Numbered from the stretch's first letter, positions 16,581 to 25,526 are shown. The stretch is DNA of 64,000 nucleotides from Bacteroidales bacterium UBA6192 (GCA_002422725.1 DITE01000030.1:24698-88697), one strand, 5' to 3'. Numbers and translations are program-made. The notes: generated from the letters alone by a model not told the origin.

Positions 16581-17522
16581 ATGGAACGAATTCTAGTGAT
16601 TGGCTGCTCGGGTCAGATTGGGTCAGAATTGACGCTCGAACTGAGAAGAATTTATGGCCATGACAATGTGTTTGCCACGGATATAAAACAGGCAGCATCC
16701 GACATAACCGAAGGTGGGCCTTTTGATATTCTTGATGTGTTGGATTACAACAACCTGCTCCATTTTGTAGTCAGGCGCAAGATTACCCAGGTGTATAATC
16801 TGGCTGCTGTGCTGAGTGGTAATGCTGAAAAGATACCGCAGCAAGCATGGGAAATTAACATGAAAGCACTCATGAACACCTTGGAGCTTGCACGCGAAAC
16901 CGATGCAAAAAAGTTGTTCTGGCCCAGTTCGATTGCTGTTTTCGGACCCACAACCCCACGGTATCATACGCCACAATTAACCGTAATGGAACCAAACACT
17001 GTTTATGGAATCAGTAAGCTGGCTGGTGAACGTTGGGGAGAGTATTACTGCAAGCGCTATGGGGTGGATTACCGTAGTTTGCGTTATCCGGGTCTGATCA
17101 GTTACAAAACCGAAGCAGGCGGCGGAACAACAGATTATGCCGTTGAAATTTACTATGAAGCTATACGCAAAGGCAAGTATGAATGCTTCCTGCGCGAAGA
17201 TACGGCCTTGCCCATGATGTTTATGTCTGATGCCATCAAAGCAACTATCGACCTGATGGAGGCCGATCCGGCAAAGCTTTCTTTACGCTCGAGTTACAAT
17301 GTTGGGGGCATGAGTTTTACACCCGTTGAGGTAGCGAATGCAATCAAAAAGCATATTCCGGAATTCGAAATCAGTTATAAACCCGACTTCAGGCAGGCGA
17401 TTGCTGACTCATGGCCGGCAAGTATTGATGATAGTGTTGCACGGAAAGACTGGGGATTAAACGACAAACACAATCTCGAAAGCATGACTGAACTCATGCT
17501 TGAAGAAATAAGGAAAAAATAA
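16581..17522 (+). CDS. L-threonine 3-dehydrogenase, short-chain (epimerase-like) type
   Basis: The 313-residue NAD-dependent enzyme has an extended short-chain dehydrogenase fold. The Rossmann motif is GCSGQIGSE (residues 8-16); the catalytic Tyr and Lys are in VYGISKLAGERW. The stretches YPGLIS, GGGTTDYAVEIYYEA and LPMMFMSDAIKATIDLM are the signature of the UDP-galactose-epimerase-like threonine dehydrogenases known from Flavobacterium and eukaryotes. The product, 2-amino-3-ketobutyrate, is normally cleaved by glycine C-acetyltransferase (Kbl) to glycine and acetyl-CoA; no kbl gene is in the window. Its location next to hypD suggests an amino-acid catabolism neighbourhood. It is transcribed alone, with a strong bidirectional terminator behind it. 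Confidence 0.92.
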   Translation: MERILVIGCSGQIGSELTLELRRIYGHDNVFATDIKQAASDITEGGPFDILDVLDYNNLLHFVVRRKITQVYNLAAVLSGNAEKIPQQAWEINMKALMNTLELARETDAKKLFWPSSIAVFGPTTPRYHTPQLTVMEPNTVYGISKLAGERWGEYYCKRYGVDYRSLRYPGLISYKTEAGGGTTDYAVEIYYEAIRKGKYECFLREDTALPMMFMSDAIKATIDLMEADPAKLSLRSSYNVGGMSFTPVEVANAIKKHIPEFEISYKPDFRQAIADSWPASIDDSVARKDWGLNDKHNLESMTELMLEEIRKK

Positions 17523-17621
17523 GCATATTGTCTGGCAGGCAGCGCTTCATCCGATCAATTGAAAACACAACCGCAAGTGTTTTTTGAACAATCAAATGAA
17601 TCATAATAAGCCAGGCCTGAC

Positions 17622-17690
17622 TAAGCATTTTTAATGCTTAATCCGGACTTAAAAGCAGAGACACACTGAAACGTGTGTCTCTGTTGTTTA
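17622..17690. terminator. Two hairpins between tdh and mscL, bidirectional terminator
   Basis: The main hairpin is CAGAGACACAC (17656-17666) paired with GTGTGTCTCTG (17673-17683), a perfect 11-base stem with a 6-base loop, followed by TTGTTT on the plus strand and by CTTTTA on the minus strand. A second, smaller hairpin (TAAGCATT 17622-17629 / AATGCTTA 17633-17640) precedes it. The position between convergent genes fits a shared terminator. Confidence 0.75.
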
Positions 17691-17699
17691 GGGCCATGT

Positions 17700-18131
17700 C
17701 TATTTCTTCAGCAGATCCCTGATTTCTGCCAGCAGTTTTTCTTCATTTGATGGTTCAGCTGGTGCTGGGGGTGGAGCAGGCTGGGCTACTTCCTTTTTCT
17801 TCATATTATTCATGAATTTAATCATCATAAAGATGGCAAATGCAATGATGATAAAATCGATGAGGGTGTTGATGAAAGCCCCAAAGTTGATCGTAACTGC
17901 TGGTTCAGCAACTTCAGCACCATTCATAATAGCCGCTTTCAGGGTAATTTTTATATCACTGAAATCGACGCCACCTACCAAAACACCGATCGGCGGCATA
18001 ATAACATCGTTCACAAAGGAGGATACAATTTTCCCAAATGCTCCCCCGATGATAATACCTACTGCCATGTCAACCACATTGCCACGCATGGCAAAGGTTT
18101 TGAATTCTGAAACAAGTCCCATAATTTTCAT
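17700..18131 (-). CDS. mscL: Large-conductance mechanosensitive channel
   Basis: The 143-residue inner-membrane channel opens under membrane tension to release solutes during osmotic downshock. The family N-terminus EFKTFAMRGNVVDMAVG is clear, followed by the first pore-lining helix (GIIIGGAFGKIVSSFVNDVIMPPIG), a short periplasmic loop, a second transmembrane helix (about residues 82-106), and the C-terminal charged bundle ending EEKLLAEIRDLLKK. A Pro/Ala-rich linker (QPAPPPAPAEP) separates membrane and bundle. The start could be Met1 (18131) or Met4 (18122); both suit the family. It is a single gene. Confidence 0.97.
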   Translation of the reverse strand: MKIMGLVSEFKTFAMRGNVVDMAVGIIIGGAFGKIVSSFVNDVIMPPIGVLVGGVDFSDIKITLKAAIMNGAEVAEPAVTINFGAFINTLIDFIIIAFAIFMMIKFMNNMKKKEVAQPAPPPAPAEPSNEEKLLAEIRDLLKK

Positions 18132-18406
18132 TGTGTTGGTTAATAACGATGCAAATTAAGAAATTATCCAATGGTACATAATCTCAATTTTTTCAATTTC
18201 GGAAATTATTGACCACCACGTGTAATTTGTGCTCATTCAGCATAGCAAATGATCATTTTCACATAGAGAAAAAGGAGTAATCAATCACAAAAAACCTCTA
18301 CGGCGGAAGTCTGTAGATGTGTGAATCGTGTAACACTTTGCTTTTGTTATGTAACACTTTTACCCAATCTTGATGTAAAATTTGTAAGGTCAATACAAGC
18401 ACATTC

Positions 18407-18607
18407 ATGAAAAAAGAAACAACCAATCAGAACCTGTTGTCTGCACATCCTGATGATGGAATTTCGACTGGTAAAGAAGGGAAGGCTAAACGTCCGCCAA
18501 GCGACGATATTTTCAGAAAACTTAAGGTAAGCGATGCCATAAGCCCTGATCCAATTTTGGTTCATGATGAATCGAAGAACAATCAGGTTACAGACAAAAC
18601 CCCCTGA
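18407..18607 (+). CDS. Possible small hydrophilic protein
   Basis: This is an ATG-initiated frame of 66 codons in the gap between mscL and the hybrid kinase. The product is charged and proline-rich, with no signal peptide or membrane segment (for example GKEGKAKRPPSDDIFRKLK). I recognise no family. Support is only that codon use looks ordinary and that it lies in the same orientation as the kinase gene. The flanking stretches (18132-18406 and 18608-18823) show no further gene. Confidence 0.35.
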   Translation: MKKETTNQNLLSAHPDDGISTGKEGKAKRPPSDDIFRKLKVSDAISPDPILVHDESKNNQVTDKTP

Positions 18608-18823
18608 GGTATAAACTGAATGGGGAAATATATACTTCCTGTAAAGCTCGATGGATAGAACCGGGATTTGAGTGCAGATAATCACTTAACTGCAGTATAA
18701 TTTATAATTGATTCCTAAAATATTTTACAACCTGACAAATATGCATCAAAGGAGATAATTAATTGTCAGAGCAGAAATTTCGGCATCATTTAATTCAGTT
18801 GAAATTCCAATAATTTATCTTCT

Positions 18824-21205
18824 ATGAAAATTAGTATACTCCAAAAGCTAGTTCTTCTATCGTCAGCTGTACTTGTTACAATTGTAGTAATTGGTTATAC
18901 GGCTTATTGGAGTAAGCAAAAACTCAGGGATTCTGAGAAATGGGTTGAGCAAACTGAGCGGATTATTTTGCAAACAAGCAATATACTTTCACTTGGAAAA
19001 GATATTGAATCTGCTGCCAGAGGTTTTGCACTTACCAACGACAGCAGCTATCTCGAACCATTGTTTGTTGCAGAAAAAATTATCTTTCAACAAATTGAGG
19101 AGCTCAGACAACTTTCAGGAGACAATTCCATTCAATTACAGCGCATTGATTCAATGAGTTTCTTTTTTCAAAAAAGGCTGGAATTTTCACTTCAATTAGT
19201 TGACATCAGAAGAAAATATGGGTTCGGGGCTGTTCTTGATCACCTTTTTGTCAATCCGGGCAGAGAGTATTCTGTCCTTATGCGTGAAATTACTTTCAAA
19301 ATTCAGCAGGAAGAAACCATGCTGCTTAACCAGCGAAAGCAAGCCAATGACCAAATTGCTTCGACTTACGATGCTGTTGCAATTTTTATGTTTGCTTTAA
19401 TGTCAGCATTCACTTTTCTTTTAATCATCGCAACCGGCAAAAATCTGGTAAAGGATAAGGAAAAGGAAAGAAAGGCTGCTGAGTTGGTTATCGCCAATAA
19501 AGTACTTGCATTTGAGAATGAAGAAAAAGAAAAACGGGCTGCTGAGCTTATCATCGCCAACAAGTCACTGGCATTCGAGAGTGAAGAAAAGGAAAAACGG
19601 GCTGAAGAACTAATCATCGCCAACAAATCACTCGCATTCGAGAATGATGAAAAAGAAAAGCGTGCTGAAGAACTTATCATCGCCAACAAATCGCTGGCAT
19701 TCGAGAGTGAGGAAAAAGAAAAGCGTGCCGAAGAACTTATCATCGCCAACAAATCACTCGCATTCGAGAATGATGAAAAAGAAAAGCGTGCCGAAGAGCT
19801 AATCATTGCCAATAAAGCATTGGCATTCGAGAGTGAGGAAAAGGAGAAGCGCGCAGAAGAGCTCATCATCGCCAACAAATCACTGGCATTCGAGAATGAA
19901 GAAAAGGAAAAACGTGCTGATGAGCTCATCATCGCCAACAAAGCACTGGCATTCGAAAGTGAAGAAAAGGAAAAGCGGGCTGAGGAATTAATTGTAGCCA
20001 ACAAGGAACTTGTGGTACAATTTAAACTTAAAGAAAAAAAGGCTGCAGAATTAATCCTTGCAAAGGAGAAAGCAGAGGAAAGTGATAACCTGAAAACCGC
20101 ATTTCTGCAAAATATGTCGCATGAAATACGAACTCCGCTCAATGGCATCATTGGTTTTTCTGAACTACTCAGCTATGATGGAAATAGTAAAGAGGAAATA
20201 AGGGAATACACAAACAGTATAACTGTTAGTGGAAACCGATTGATTGAAATCGTAAATAATGTATTGGAAATATCTAAAATCCAGACAGGTCAGATAACAA
20301 TTACAAATAAAAATATTGTTGTTAAAGATATTTTTAATGATTTGTCCCATTTTTTCCTTCCTATGGCGAGAACGAAAAAACTCTTGCTAAGCTTTCACGA
20401 TCTTCCACATTCCAGCTTGGCGCGGGTCATTTTTTCGGATGAAACCAAGTTGCACCAGATTCTCACTAACCTGATCAACAACGCGTTAAAATTCACTAAA
20501 GCTGGAAGTGTTGACGTTGGCATTAAGGAAAAAGATGAATGTTTTCAGTTTTATGTAAAGGATACCGGTATCGGAATACCAGAGGAGTTGCAAGAAAAAA
20601 TATTTCTTCGGTTCATACAGGTCGAAAAATCCATGTCGCGTAATTATGAAGGAGCAGGCCTGGGTCTGGCAATATCAAGTGAACTTGTTGAAATGCTTGG
20701 CGGCAGAATTTGGGTTGAATCAAAAGCCGGAAAGGGCACTACTTTTTTCTTTACGCTGCCTAAAATATCAGTAAGCCAGGAGCTCCCGGAGGCGTTAAAA
20801 CAAGCCTCAAAGACACAGGTGAATCGTCAGGGTAAAGTTCTCGTTGCCGAGGATGACTGGATTAGTTATCAATACCTGAACAGTTTCTTCACCAAGGCAG
20901 GGATTGGCATCATTCATGCTGAAAATGGAAAAGAGGCAGTTGAATTTGCCGGTGCTGATATGGAAATTAAATTGGTGTTGATGGACATCAGGATGCCCGT
21001 GATGAATGGGATGGAAGCCGGTAAACTTATCAAAGAGATGAGACCAGTACTGCCCATTATTGCCCAGACAGCCTATGCTTTCAGCGAAGAAAAAGCAAAT
21101 ATATTATCCATCGGGTTTGACGAATACTTTTCGAAGCCTCTTAAAATCGATGTGCTTAACAAGCTGATTAATAAGTATTTAAAAACAACTGTTAATACTA
21201 ATTGA
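18824..21205 (+). CDS. Hybrid sensor histidine kinase/response regulator with tandem-repeat coiled coil
   Basis: The protein has 793 residues. A transmembrane helix (about 8-28) is followed by a periplasmic helical sensor domain resembling CHASE3 (about 35-180) and a second transmembrane helix (about 184-204). Then comes a cytoplasmic coiled coil built of nine 21-residue repeats (residues 213-401, consensus EKEKRAEELIIANKSLAFE) plus a decayed tenth. The HisKA domain has His433 in QNMSHEIRTPLNG. The ATPase domain shows NLINNALKFT, DTGIGIP and GAGLGLAIS. The C-terminal receiver domain (about 670-785) has the acceptor Asp in LVLMDIRMPVMNG. No DNA-binding domain is present, so output must pass to another protein. 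The partner and signal are unknown. It converges with cvpA, with only 2 bases between stops. Confidence 0.92.
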   Translation: MKISILQKLVLLSSAVLVTIVVIGYTAYWSKQKLRDSEKWVEQTERIILQTSNILSLGKDIESAARGFALTNDSSYLEPLFVAEKIIFQQIEELRQLSGDNSIQLQRIDSMSFFFQKRLEFSLQLVDIRRKYGFGAVLDHLFVNPGREYSVLMREITFKIQQEETMLLNQRKQANDQIASTYDAVAIFMFALMSAFTFLLIIATGKNLVKDKEKERKAAELVIANKVLAFENEEKEKRAAELIIANKSLAFESEEKEKRAEELIIANKSLAFENDEKEKRAEELIIANKSLAFESEEKEKRAEELIIANKSLAFENDEKEKRAEELIIANKALAFESEEKEKRAEELIIANKSLAFENEEKEKRADELIIANKALAFESEEKEKRAEELIVANKELVVQFKLKEKKAAELILAKEKAEESDNLKTAFLQNMSHEIRTPLNGIIGFSELLSYDGNSKEEIREYTNSITVSGNRLIEIVNNVLEISKIQTGQITITNKNIVVKDIFNDLSHFFLPMARTKKLLLSFHDLPHSSLARVIFSDETKLHQILTNLINNALKFTKAGSVDVGIKEKDECFQFYVKDTGIGIPEELQEKIFLRFIQVEKSMSRNYEGAGLGLAISSELVEMLGGRIWVESKAGKGTTFFFTLPKISVSQELPEALKQASKTQVNRQGKVLVAEDDWISYQYLNSFFTKAGIGIIHAENGKEAVEFAGADMEIKLVLMDIRMPVMNGMEAGKLIKEMRPVLPIIAQTAYAFSEEKANILSIGFDEYFSKPLKIDVLNKLINKYLKTTVNTN
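19460..20026 (+). repeat. 63-bp coding tandem repeat (9 units, 126-bp higher-order period)
   Basis: Nine consecutive 63-base units encode the 21-residue coiled-coil repeat of the hybrid kinase; a degenerate tenth unit runs to about 20089. The residue after LAFE alternates strictly Asn, Ser, Asn, Ser through units 1-8, so the array has a 42-residue (126-base) super-period, pointing to growth by duplication of unit pairs. Each unit equals three heptads, so insertions or deletions of units keep the coiled coil in phase. Confidence 0.9.
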
Positions 21206-21207
21206 CC

Positions 21208-21741
21208 TCAAATCAATGTTTTCGTCTCATCCCCGATGGGAACTTTAATCTCCAGATCTTCGGGCAGATGCAGCTTTTTGTAAATCGCAGGCGCAATGGG
21301 TTCAACATATTCATATAACATTGATCCTTTTGCTGCATTATTGCCTAACCAGGCACGGCCTGATTCAAAATAATTGATTACAAAAATCAAAATACTGATA
21401 ATCAAAGCGCCTTTTAAAACTCCAAACACCAGGCCGGCTATTTTATTCAGGAATCCCAGCATCAGCAAATCCACAAATTTTTCCACTATCTTGCCAATGA
21501 AAACCACGGCAATCAACACAAGCAAAAAAGTCAGAGCAAAAGAAATGATAGAGAGGTATTTGGTGCTGACGGAAAAATAAGTGACGAGAAAATCAGCGGT
21601 CACATCCGAAAAATACATTGCTACATAAATGCCAATCACCAAAGCAGCCAGTGAGGCCAATTCGATGATAAATCCTTTTGAGAATCCGTTGATAGCTGAA
21701 GCCAGCAACAAAACCACAATAATGATGTCGAGATAATTCAT
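21208..21741 (-). CDS. CvpA family membrane protein
   Basis: The 177-residue inner-membrane protein has four hydrophobic segments (about 5-22, 28-46, 62-86 and 100-124) and the CvpA-family start MNYLDIIIVVLLLASAINGFSKG, in which the GxxKG turn is typical. CvpA was named for colicin V production in E. coli; its molecular role remains unclear but is linked to envelope homeostasis. It starts 4 bases after the mlaF stop, so it is co-transcribed with the Mla-like transporter genes, consistent with an envelope function. Confidence 0.88.
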   Translation of the reverse strand: MNYLDIIIVVLLLASAINGFSKGFIIELASLAALVIGIYVAMYFSDVTADFLVTYFSVSTKYLSIISFALTFLLVLIAVVFIGKIVEKFVDLLMLGFLNKIAGLVFGVLKGALIISILIFVINYFESGRAWLGNNAAKGSMLYEYVEPIAPAIYKKLHLPEDLEIKVPIGDETKTLI

Positions 21742-21745
21742 AACC

Positions 21746-22492
21746 TTATTTTATTAGGCGACGGGTTAATTCGGTCGAAAACACAAATTCCTTTAGCTCA
21801 GGATTGTCCGTGTCAAGTATGGTGTCTTTATTGCCTTCCCACCACAGTTTGCCGTTGTAAAGGAACGTAATTTTCTGTCCTATTTGCAGCACCGAGTTCA
21901 TGTCGTGGGTATTGACAACAGTGGTAATATTATACTCTTCAGTAATTTCGCTGATGAGTTCGTCTATCACTTCAGCGGTCTTTGGGTCAAGCCCCGAATT
22001 GGGTTCGTCGCAGAAAAGATAGCTCGGACTGTTTGAAATAGCGCGTGCAATGGCCACTCTTTTCATCATACCACCACTGATCTCAGAAGGGAAAAGGTTG
22101 TTCACGTTTACCAGATTTACTCTTTTCAAACAGAAATTAACACGATCGAGCTTCTCCTCAAGGCTCATTGTGGTAAACATATTCAGCGGAAACATCACGT
22201 TTTGTTCCACTGTAAAGGAATCAAAAAGCGCACCACCCTGAAACAAAACACCCATTTCTTTTCGGATGTCCTGTTTGCGTTTTTCACTCAATCCCGAAAA
22301 AGGCCTGTTGTCGTAAATAATATCGCCTGCATCAGGATCAACAAGCCCGATGCAACATTTCATCAACACCGTTTTGCCCGATCCACTTTGCCCGATAATC
22401 AGGTTGGTTTTCCCCTTCTCGAAAGTGGTGCTGATGTTGTCGAGCACCATGCGCTCGGCAAACGATTTGTGTATGCCATTCACTTCGATCAT
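21746..22492 (-). CDS. mlaF: Mla-type phospholipid transporter ATPase
   Basis: The 248-residue ABC ATPase of the MlaFEDB class energises retrograde or anterograde phospholipid movement between inner and outer membrane. Motifs: Walker A GQSGSGKTVLMK, Q-loop MGVLFQGGALFDS (the FQ.GALFDS form is characteristic of MlaF), signature PSEISGGMMKRVAIARA, Walker B YLFCDEPNSGLDP, switch THDMNSV. The start codon overlaps the stop of mlaE (ATGA). The substrate-binding MlaD gene is not next to it and must be elsewhere. Confidence 0.92.
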   Translation of the reverse strand: MIEVNGIHKSFAERMVLDNISTTFEKGKTNLIIGQSGSGKTVLMKCCIGLVDPDAGDIIYDNRPFSGLSEKRKQDIRKEMGVLFQGGALFDSFTVEQNVMFPLNMFTTMSLEEKLDRVNFCLKRVNLVNVNNLFPSEISGGMMKRVAIARAISNSPSYLFCDEPNSGLDPKTAEVIDELISEITEEYNITTVVNTHDMNSVLQIGQKITFLYNGKLWWEGNKDTILDTDNPELKEFVFSTELTRRLIK

Positions 22493-23229
22493 ATCAGCAA
22501 CAGTTGGGTGAGAATCAAGTCGAAAAAAATGATGAGAATGCTGCTGTATACCACGGCTTTGGTACTGGCTCTGCCCACCTCAATCGAACCCCCCTGAACA
22601 TTGTAGCCCAGAAATCCGGATACGGAAGAAATGATAAATGCAAATACCACTGTTTTGATCATGGCATAAGTAACGGTAAATGGTTCGAACCAACCCCTGA
22701 GTCCATAAATGAAATCAGTCGAAGTCACCAGGTCGGTAACAACGCAGGCTCCCCATCCACCAAAGATTCCGAGCACTATACTAAAAGTAATCAACACAGG
22801 ATTGAAAAGGATAGAAGCAGTTATTTTGGGCAGAATCAAATAGTTGGCAGGGTTGACGCCCATTACCCTGAGGGCATCAATTTGTTGGGTCACACGCATG
22901 GTGCCAATCTCGGAAGCGATGCGTGAACCCACTTTTCCGGCAAGGATCAGACTGATAATGGTGGGTGAAAACTCCAGAATAACCATTTGACGTGTGGTGA
23001 ACCCAACCATGGATAAAGGAATGAGTGGAGAATCGATATTGTAAGCTGTCTGAATGGCTACGATGGCACCGGTAAAAATCGAAATAATTGCCACAATACC
23101 GAATGAATCCACCCCCAGACCGATAAATTCGATCATGAGTTGTCGCCTGAATACAGGCCCTTTATCAGGTCGTTTAAAGGTGCTGAACATGAGCAACAAG
23201 TACTCACCAAGCATCCTGATCATTAACAT
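22489..23229 (-). CDS. mlaE: Mla-type phospholipid transporter permease
   Basis: The 246-residue integral membrane protein is of the MlaE/TRAM permease family. It shows the family pattern GVDSFGIVAIISIFTGAIVA, then FSPTIISLILAGKVGSRIASEIGTM, in which the conserved helix and EIGTM turn are diagnostic, and MGVNPANYLILPKI. Five membrane helices are predictable. It pairs with the overlapping ATPase gene mlaF and is the first gene of the mlaE-mlaF-cvpA operon. Several Met codons near the start (23229, 23223, 23214) are possible; the first is given. Confidence 0.92.
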   Translation of the reverse strand: MLMIRMLGEYLLLMFSTFKRPDKGPVFRRQLMIEFIGLGVDSFGIVAIISIFTGAIVAIQTAYNIDSPLIPLSMVGFTTRQMVILEFSPTIISLILAGKVGSRIASEIGTMRVTQQIDALRVMGVNPANYLILPKITASILFNPVLITFSIVLGIFGGWGACVVTDLVTSTDFIYGLRGWFEPFTVTYAMIKTVVFAFIISSVSGFLGYNVQGGSIEVGRASTKAVVYSSILIIFFDLILTQLLLI

Positions 23230-23571
23230 GAGATCGGTTTTAAAAACAGTGCTAATTTACAGCATAAATTATTTACCAGCCCGATTTAAAAATAGAATAT
23301 GCAATTCGAATTGTTTTTATTGGCCGGGCAACCAATCATAACATTGCTTAATGCTCTTGATATGTAGTGATTTATACAATTATTTCTTGTAAACAGCGAT
23401 GTTTTTCTCTGGTACATGATAGGAAACCATATTTTTTCAGGAATTCATCAATTGCTCACTTGTCGCAATTTATTTCTCAGTTGTTAATGAAAGTCTATAT
23501 GTGTATTTTATGGGTGGGTATGCTTATTAATGATATTTTTGAGCCCTGAAATACTGATTGAATATTCTGAG
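23230..23571. other. Intergenic region without a recognisable gene
   Basis: This stretch of about 340 AT-rich bases lies between the divergent mlaE and small lipoprotein genes. It should contain both promoters, but only a weak -7-like match for mlaE (TAAATTAGC on the minus strand near 23260) is visible. No RNA gene or strong hairpin is seen. Confidence 0.4.
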
Positions 23572-23772
23572 ATGACCCATGAGCTAAATAGAAAAATGTT
23601 GTTTTACTTAACGCTGTTTGCATTGCTGATTGCCTTTTCAGCCTGCTCAAGCACCCGTAAACCACTTCGTCCGGCTGTGAAACACAAAAAGCGCAATTGC
23701 GACTGTTCGCGCTGGGGATATATGCAACCTGCCGAAAAAGCAAGCTTTGATTGGTATGCGTGGGGAAACTGA
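23572..23772 (+). CDS. Small lipoprotein, Cys-rich, upstream of SprT-like gene
   Basis: From the ATG at 23572 the product is 66 residues; a second ATG at 23596 would give 58. It has a hydrophobic signal segment ending in the lipobox LIAFSAC, followed by SSTRKPLRP, a basic stretch HKKRNCDCSRWGY, and the end DWYAWGN. Small lipoproteins with a basic CDC-W motif are common in Bacteroidota, function unknown. Its last 17 bases overlap the start of the downstream metalloprotease gene, so the two are translationally linked. The reading frame seems real on the strength of the lipobox and this overlap. Confidence 0.65.
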   Translation: MTHELNRKMLFYLTLFALLIAFSACSSTRKPLRPAVKHKKRNCDCSRWGYMQPAEKASFDWYAWGN

Positions 23773-24376
23773 GGTATTGTCAAAATATCTGCCTGAGAAG
23801 GCGATAAATCTTGTTTTTCAGACCATTGTTTCAGGAAATATCCAATTGCGCATCAGTCGTGCCCGCAAGTCAAAACTGGGCGATTTCCGAGCCGCTGTCA
23901 ATGGAGGGCCTCATCGGGTTTCCGTAAACCGCGACCTGAATCCATTTCATTTCCTAATTGTGTTTGTGCATGAATTGGCACATGTGGTAGTTCATGAACG
24001 TTATGGACGAAGTGTGCAGGCTCATGGCTCACAATGGAAAATGGCATTCAGAGAACTGATGAAGCCATATTTTGAACTTGGTGTTTTTCCTGAGGATATA
24101 GAACTTTCACTGAGTCGCTATTTGCAAAACGCCAAAGCAATCAATGGTACCGACCTTCAGCTGGCCAAAGTTCTTGCCCGCTATGACACACGTGTTGTTT
24201 CGGGAACCGACCTGGAGAAACTCCCCTCAGGAAGCTTGTTTAAAATCCCTTCGGGAAGGGTTTTCAGGAAACTCGACAAACAGCGCAAGCGATATAAATG
24301 CCAGTGTATTGAGAGCGGCAGGCTTTACCTCTTTAATCCCATTGCCAAAGTAGAGCTTGTGAACGCAAACGATTGA
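23756..24376 (+). CDS. SprT-like zinc metalloprotease domain protein
   Basis: From the ATG at 23756 the protein is 206 residues. The zinc-site motif is HELAHVVVHE (HExxH at the start), and a downstream His in AHGSQWKMAF supplies the likely third ligand, as in SprT/Spartan proteases that cut DNA-bound proteins. A C-terminal pair of cysteines (YKCQCIESG) may be the remnant of the zinc ribbon, which normally has four. The frame can be opened three codons further up at a TTG, but the ATG is preferred. It overlaps the lipoprotein gene. A role in DNA-protein crosslink repair is a family-based guess. Confidence 0.85.
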   Translation: MRGETEVLSKYLPEKAINLVFQTIVSGNIQLRISRARKSKLGDFRAAVNGGPHRVSVNRDLNPFHFLIVFVHELAHVVVHERYGRSVQAHGSQWKMAFRELMKPYFELGVFPEDIELSLSRYLQNAKAINGTDLQLAKVLARYDTRVVSGTDLEKLPSGSLFKIPSGRVFRKLDKQRKRYKCQCIESGRLYLFNPIAKVELVNAND

Positions 24377-24388
24377 GATAGTTTTTAT

Positions 24389-24397
24389 TACTTTTGC
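24389..24397 (+). promoter_or_regulatory. -7 element for the mannose-1-phosphate guanylyltransferase gene
   Basis: TACTTTTGC matches TAnnTTTGY exactly and lies 32 bases before the ATG at 24429. Confidence 0.5.
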
Positions 24398-24428
24398 AAC
24401 GGTTTTTCAATCCACTAATATTTGACTG

Positions 24429-25526
24429 ATGGAAATAAACAAGAATAATTATTGCGTGATTATGGCCGGTGGTGTTGGTGCCCGATTCTGGCCCATGAGT
24501 AAAACCTCGAAACCAAAACAATTTATCGACATTCTCGGCATTGGAAAAACATTGATTCAGATGACCTTCGACAGGCTTTGCAGCATTTGTCCACCAGAGA
24601 ATGTCTACATAGTGACCAACGACATATACCGCGATCAGGTGCTTGAGCAGCTTCCCGGGATATCATCCGAACAGGTTCTGTGCGAACCGGCCCGTCGCAA
24701 CACTGCACCATGTATTGCCTATGCAAACCATGTGATCCTTAGCAGAAACCCGGACGCAATCATCGTGGTAGCTCCTTCAGATCACATTATCCTGAACGAA
24801 AATGAGTTCACTAAAAATGTGTTGGATGCCATGCATGTTGCTGCCAACAACAATTGGCTGATTACCTTAGGCATCGAACCTAGCCGTCCAGATACCGGTT
24901 ATGGCTATATTCAATTTATTGAAAATGAGGTGTTGCCCACCTTGCCCAAACTCAAGAAAGTGAAAACTTTCACCGAGAAACCCAACCTTGAGCTGGCCCG
25001 TAATTTTCTGGCAAGCGGTGACTTCCTGTGGAACTCGGGAATTTTTATCTGGTCATTGAAAACCATCAACAAGGCCTTTGACGAATTTCTGCCCGAAGTG
25101 AATGAGCTGTTCAAAGAGGGATATGGAAAGTATGGTACAGCCCATGAAGCAGAGTTCATCAAAAACACCTATTCTGTTTGCAGAAATATTTCAATCGACT
25201 ATGGGGTGATGGAAAAGGCAGATAGTGTGTATGTTATGTCAGTAGAGTTTGGCTGGAGCGACCTTGGAACCTGGGGTTCACTATATGATATCCGCAAAAA
25301 AGACGACAAGCAAAACGCCATTGTTGGCAATCATGTGATGGCCTATGACACCACGGGTTGCATCGTCAATATGCCAAATGACAAGATTATTGTTTTACAG
25401 GGACTTACTGATTATATCGTGGTAGAAGACGATAACGCCCTGCTGATCTGTCGGAAGGAAGATGAACAGCAAATCCGCCAGTTTGTGAATGACATCAAGG
25501 TTGAAAAAGGTGAAAAGTTTGTCTGA
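24429..25526 (+). CDS. Mannose-1-phosphate guanylyltransferase
   Basis: The 365-residue nucleotidyltransferase makes GDP-mannose from mannose-1-phosphate and GTP for glycan and LPS synthesis. The N-terminal signature MAGGVGARFWPMSK (about residues 12-25) with following KPKQF binds GTP and metal. Further family elements are EPARRNTAPCIAYA, VAPSDHII, RPDTGYGYIQF, FTEKP, WNSGIFIW, and SVEFGWSDLGTWGSLY. It ends with a left-handed beta-helix-like tail but no phosphomannose isomerase domain, so it is the short, monofunctional type. No other glycan gene is adjacent. Confidence 0.93.
   Translation: MEINKNNYCVIMAGGVGARFWPMSKTSKPKQFIDILGIGKTLIQMTFDRLCSICPPENVYIVTNDIYRDQVLEQLPGISSEQVLCEPARRNTAPCIAYANHVILSRNPDAIIVVAPSDHIILNENEFTKNVLDAMHVAANNNWLITLGIEPSRPDTGYGYIQFIENEVLPTLPKLKKVKTFTEKPNLELARNFLASGDFLWNSGIFIWSLKTINKAFDEFLPEVNELFKEGYGKYGTAHEAEFIKNTYSVCRNISIDYGVMEKADSVYVMSVEFGWSDLGTWGSLYDIRKKDDKQNAIVGNHVMAYDTTGCIVNMPNDKIIVLQGLTDYIVVEDDNALLICRKEDEQQIRQFVNDIKVEKGEKFV

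Noticed and set aside
19366..20151. 261-codon open frame on the minus strand across the kinase repeat array
   Set aside because: It is the antisense of the tandem repeat; its Ser/Phe/Asn-rich repetitive product (SSARFSFSSFSNASD) only mirrors the repeat, and the plus-strand frame has clear kinase domains on both sides.
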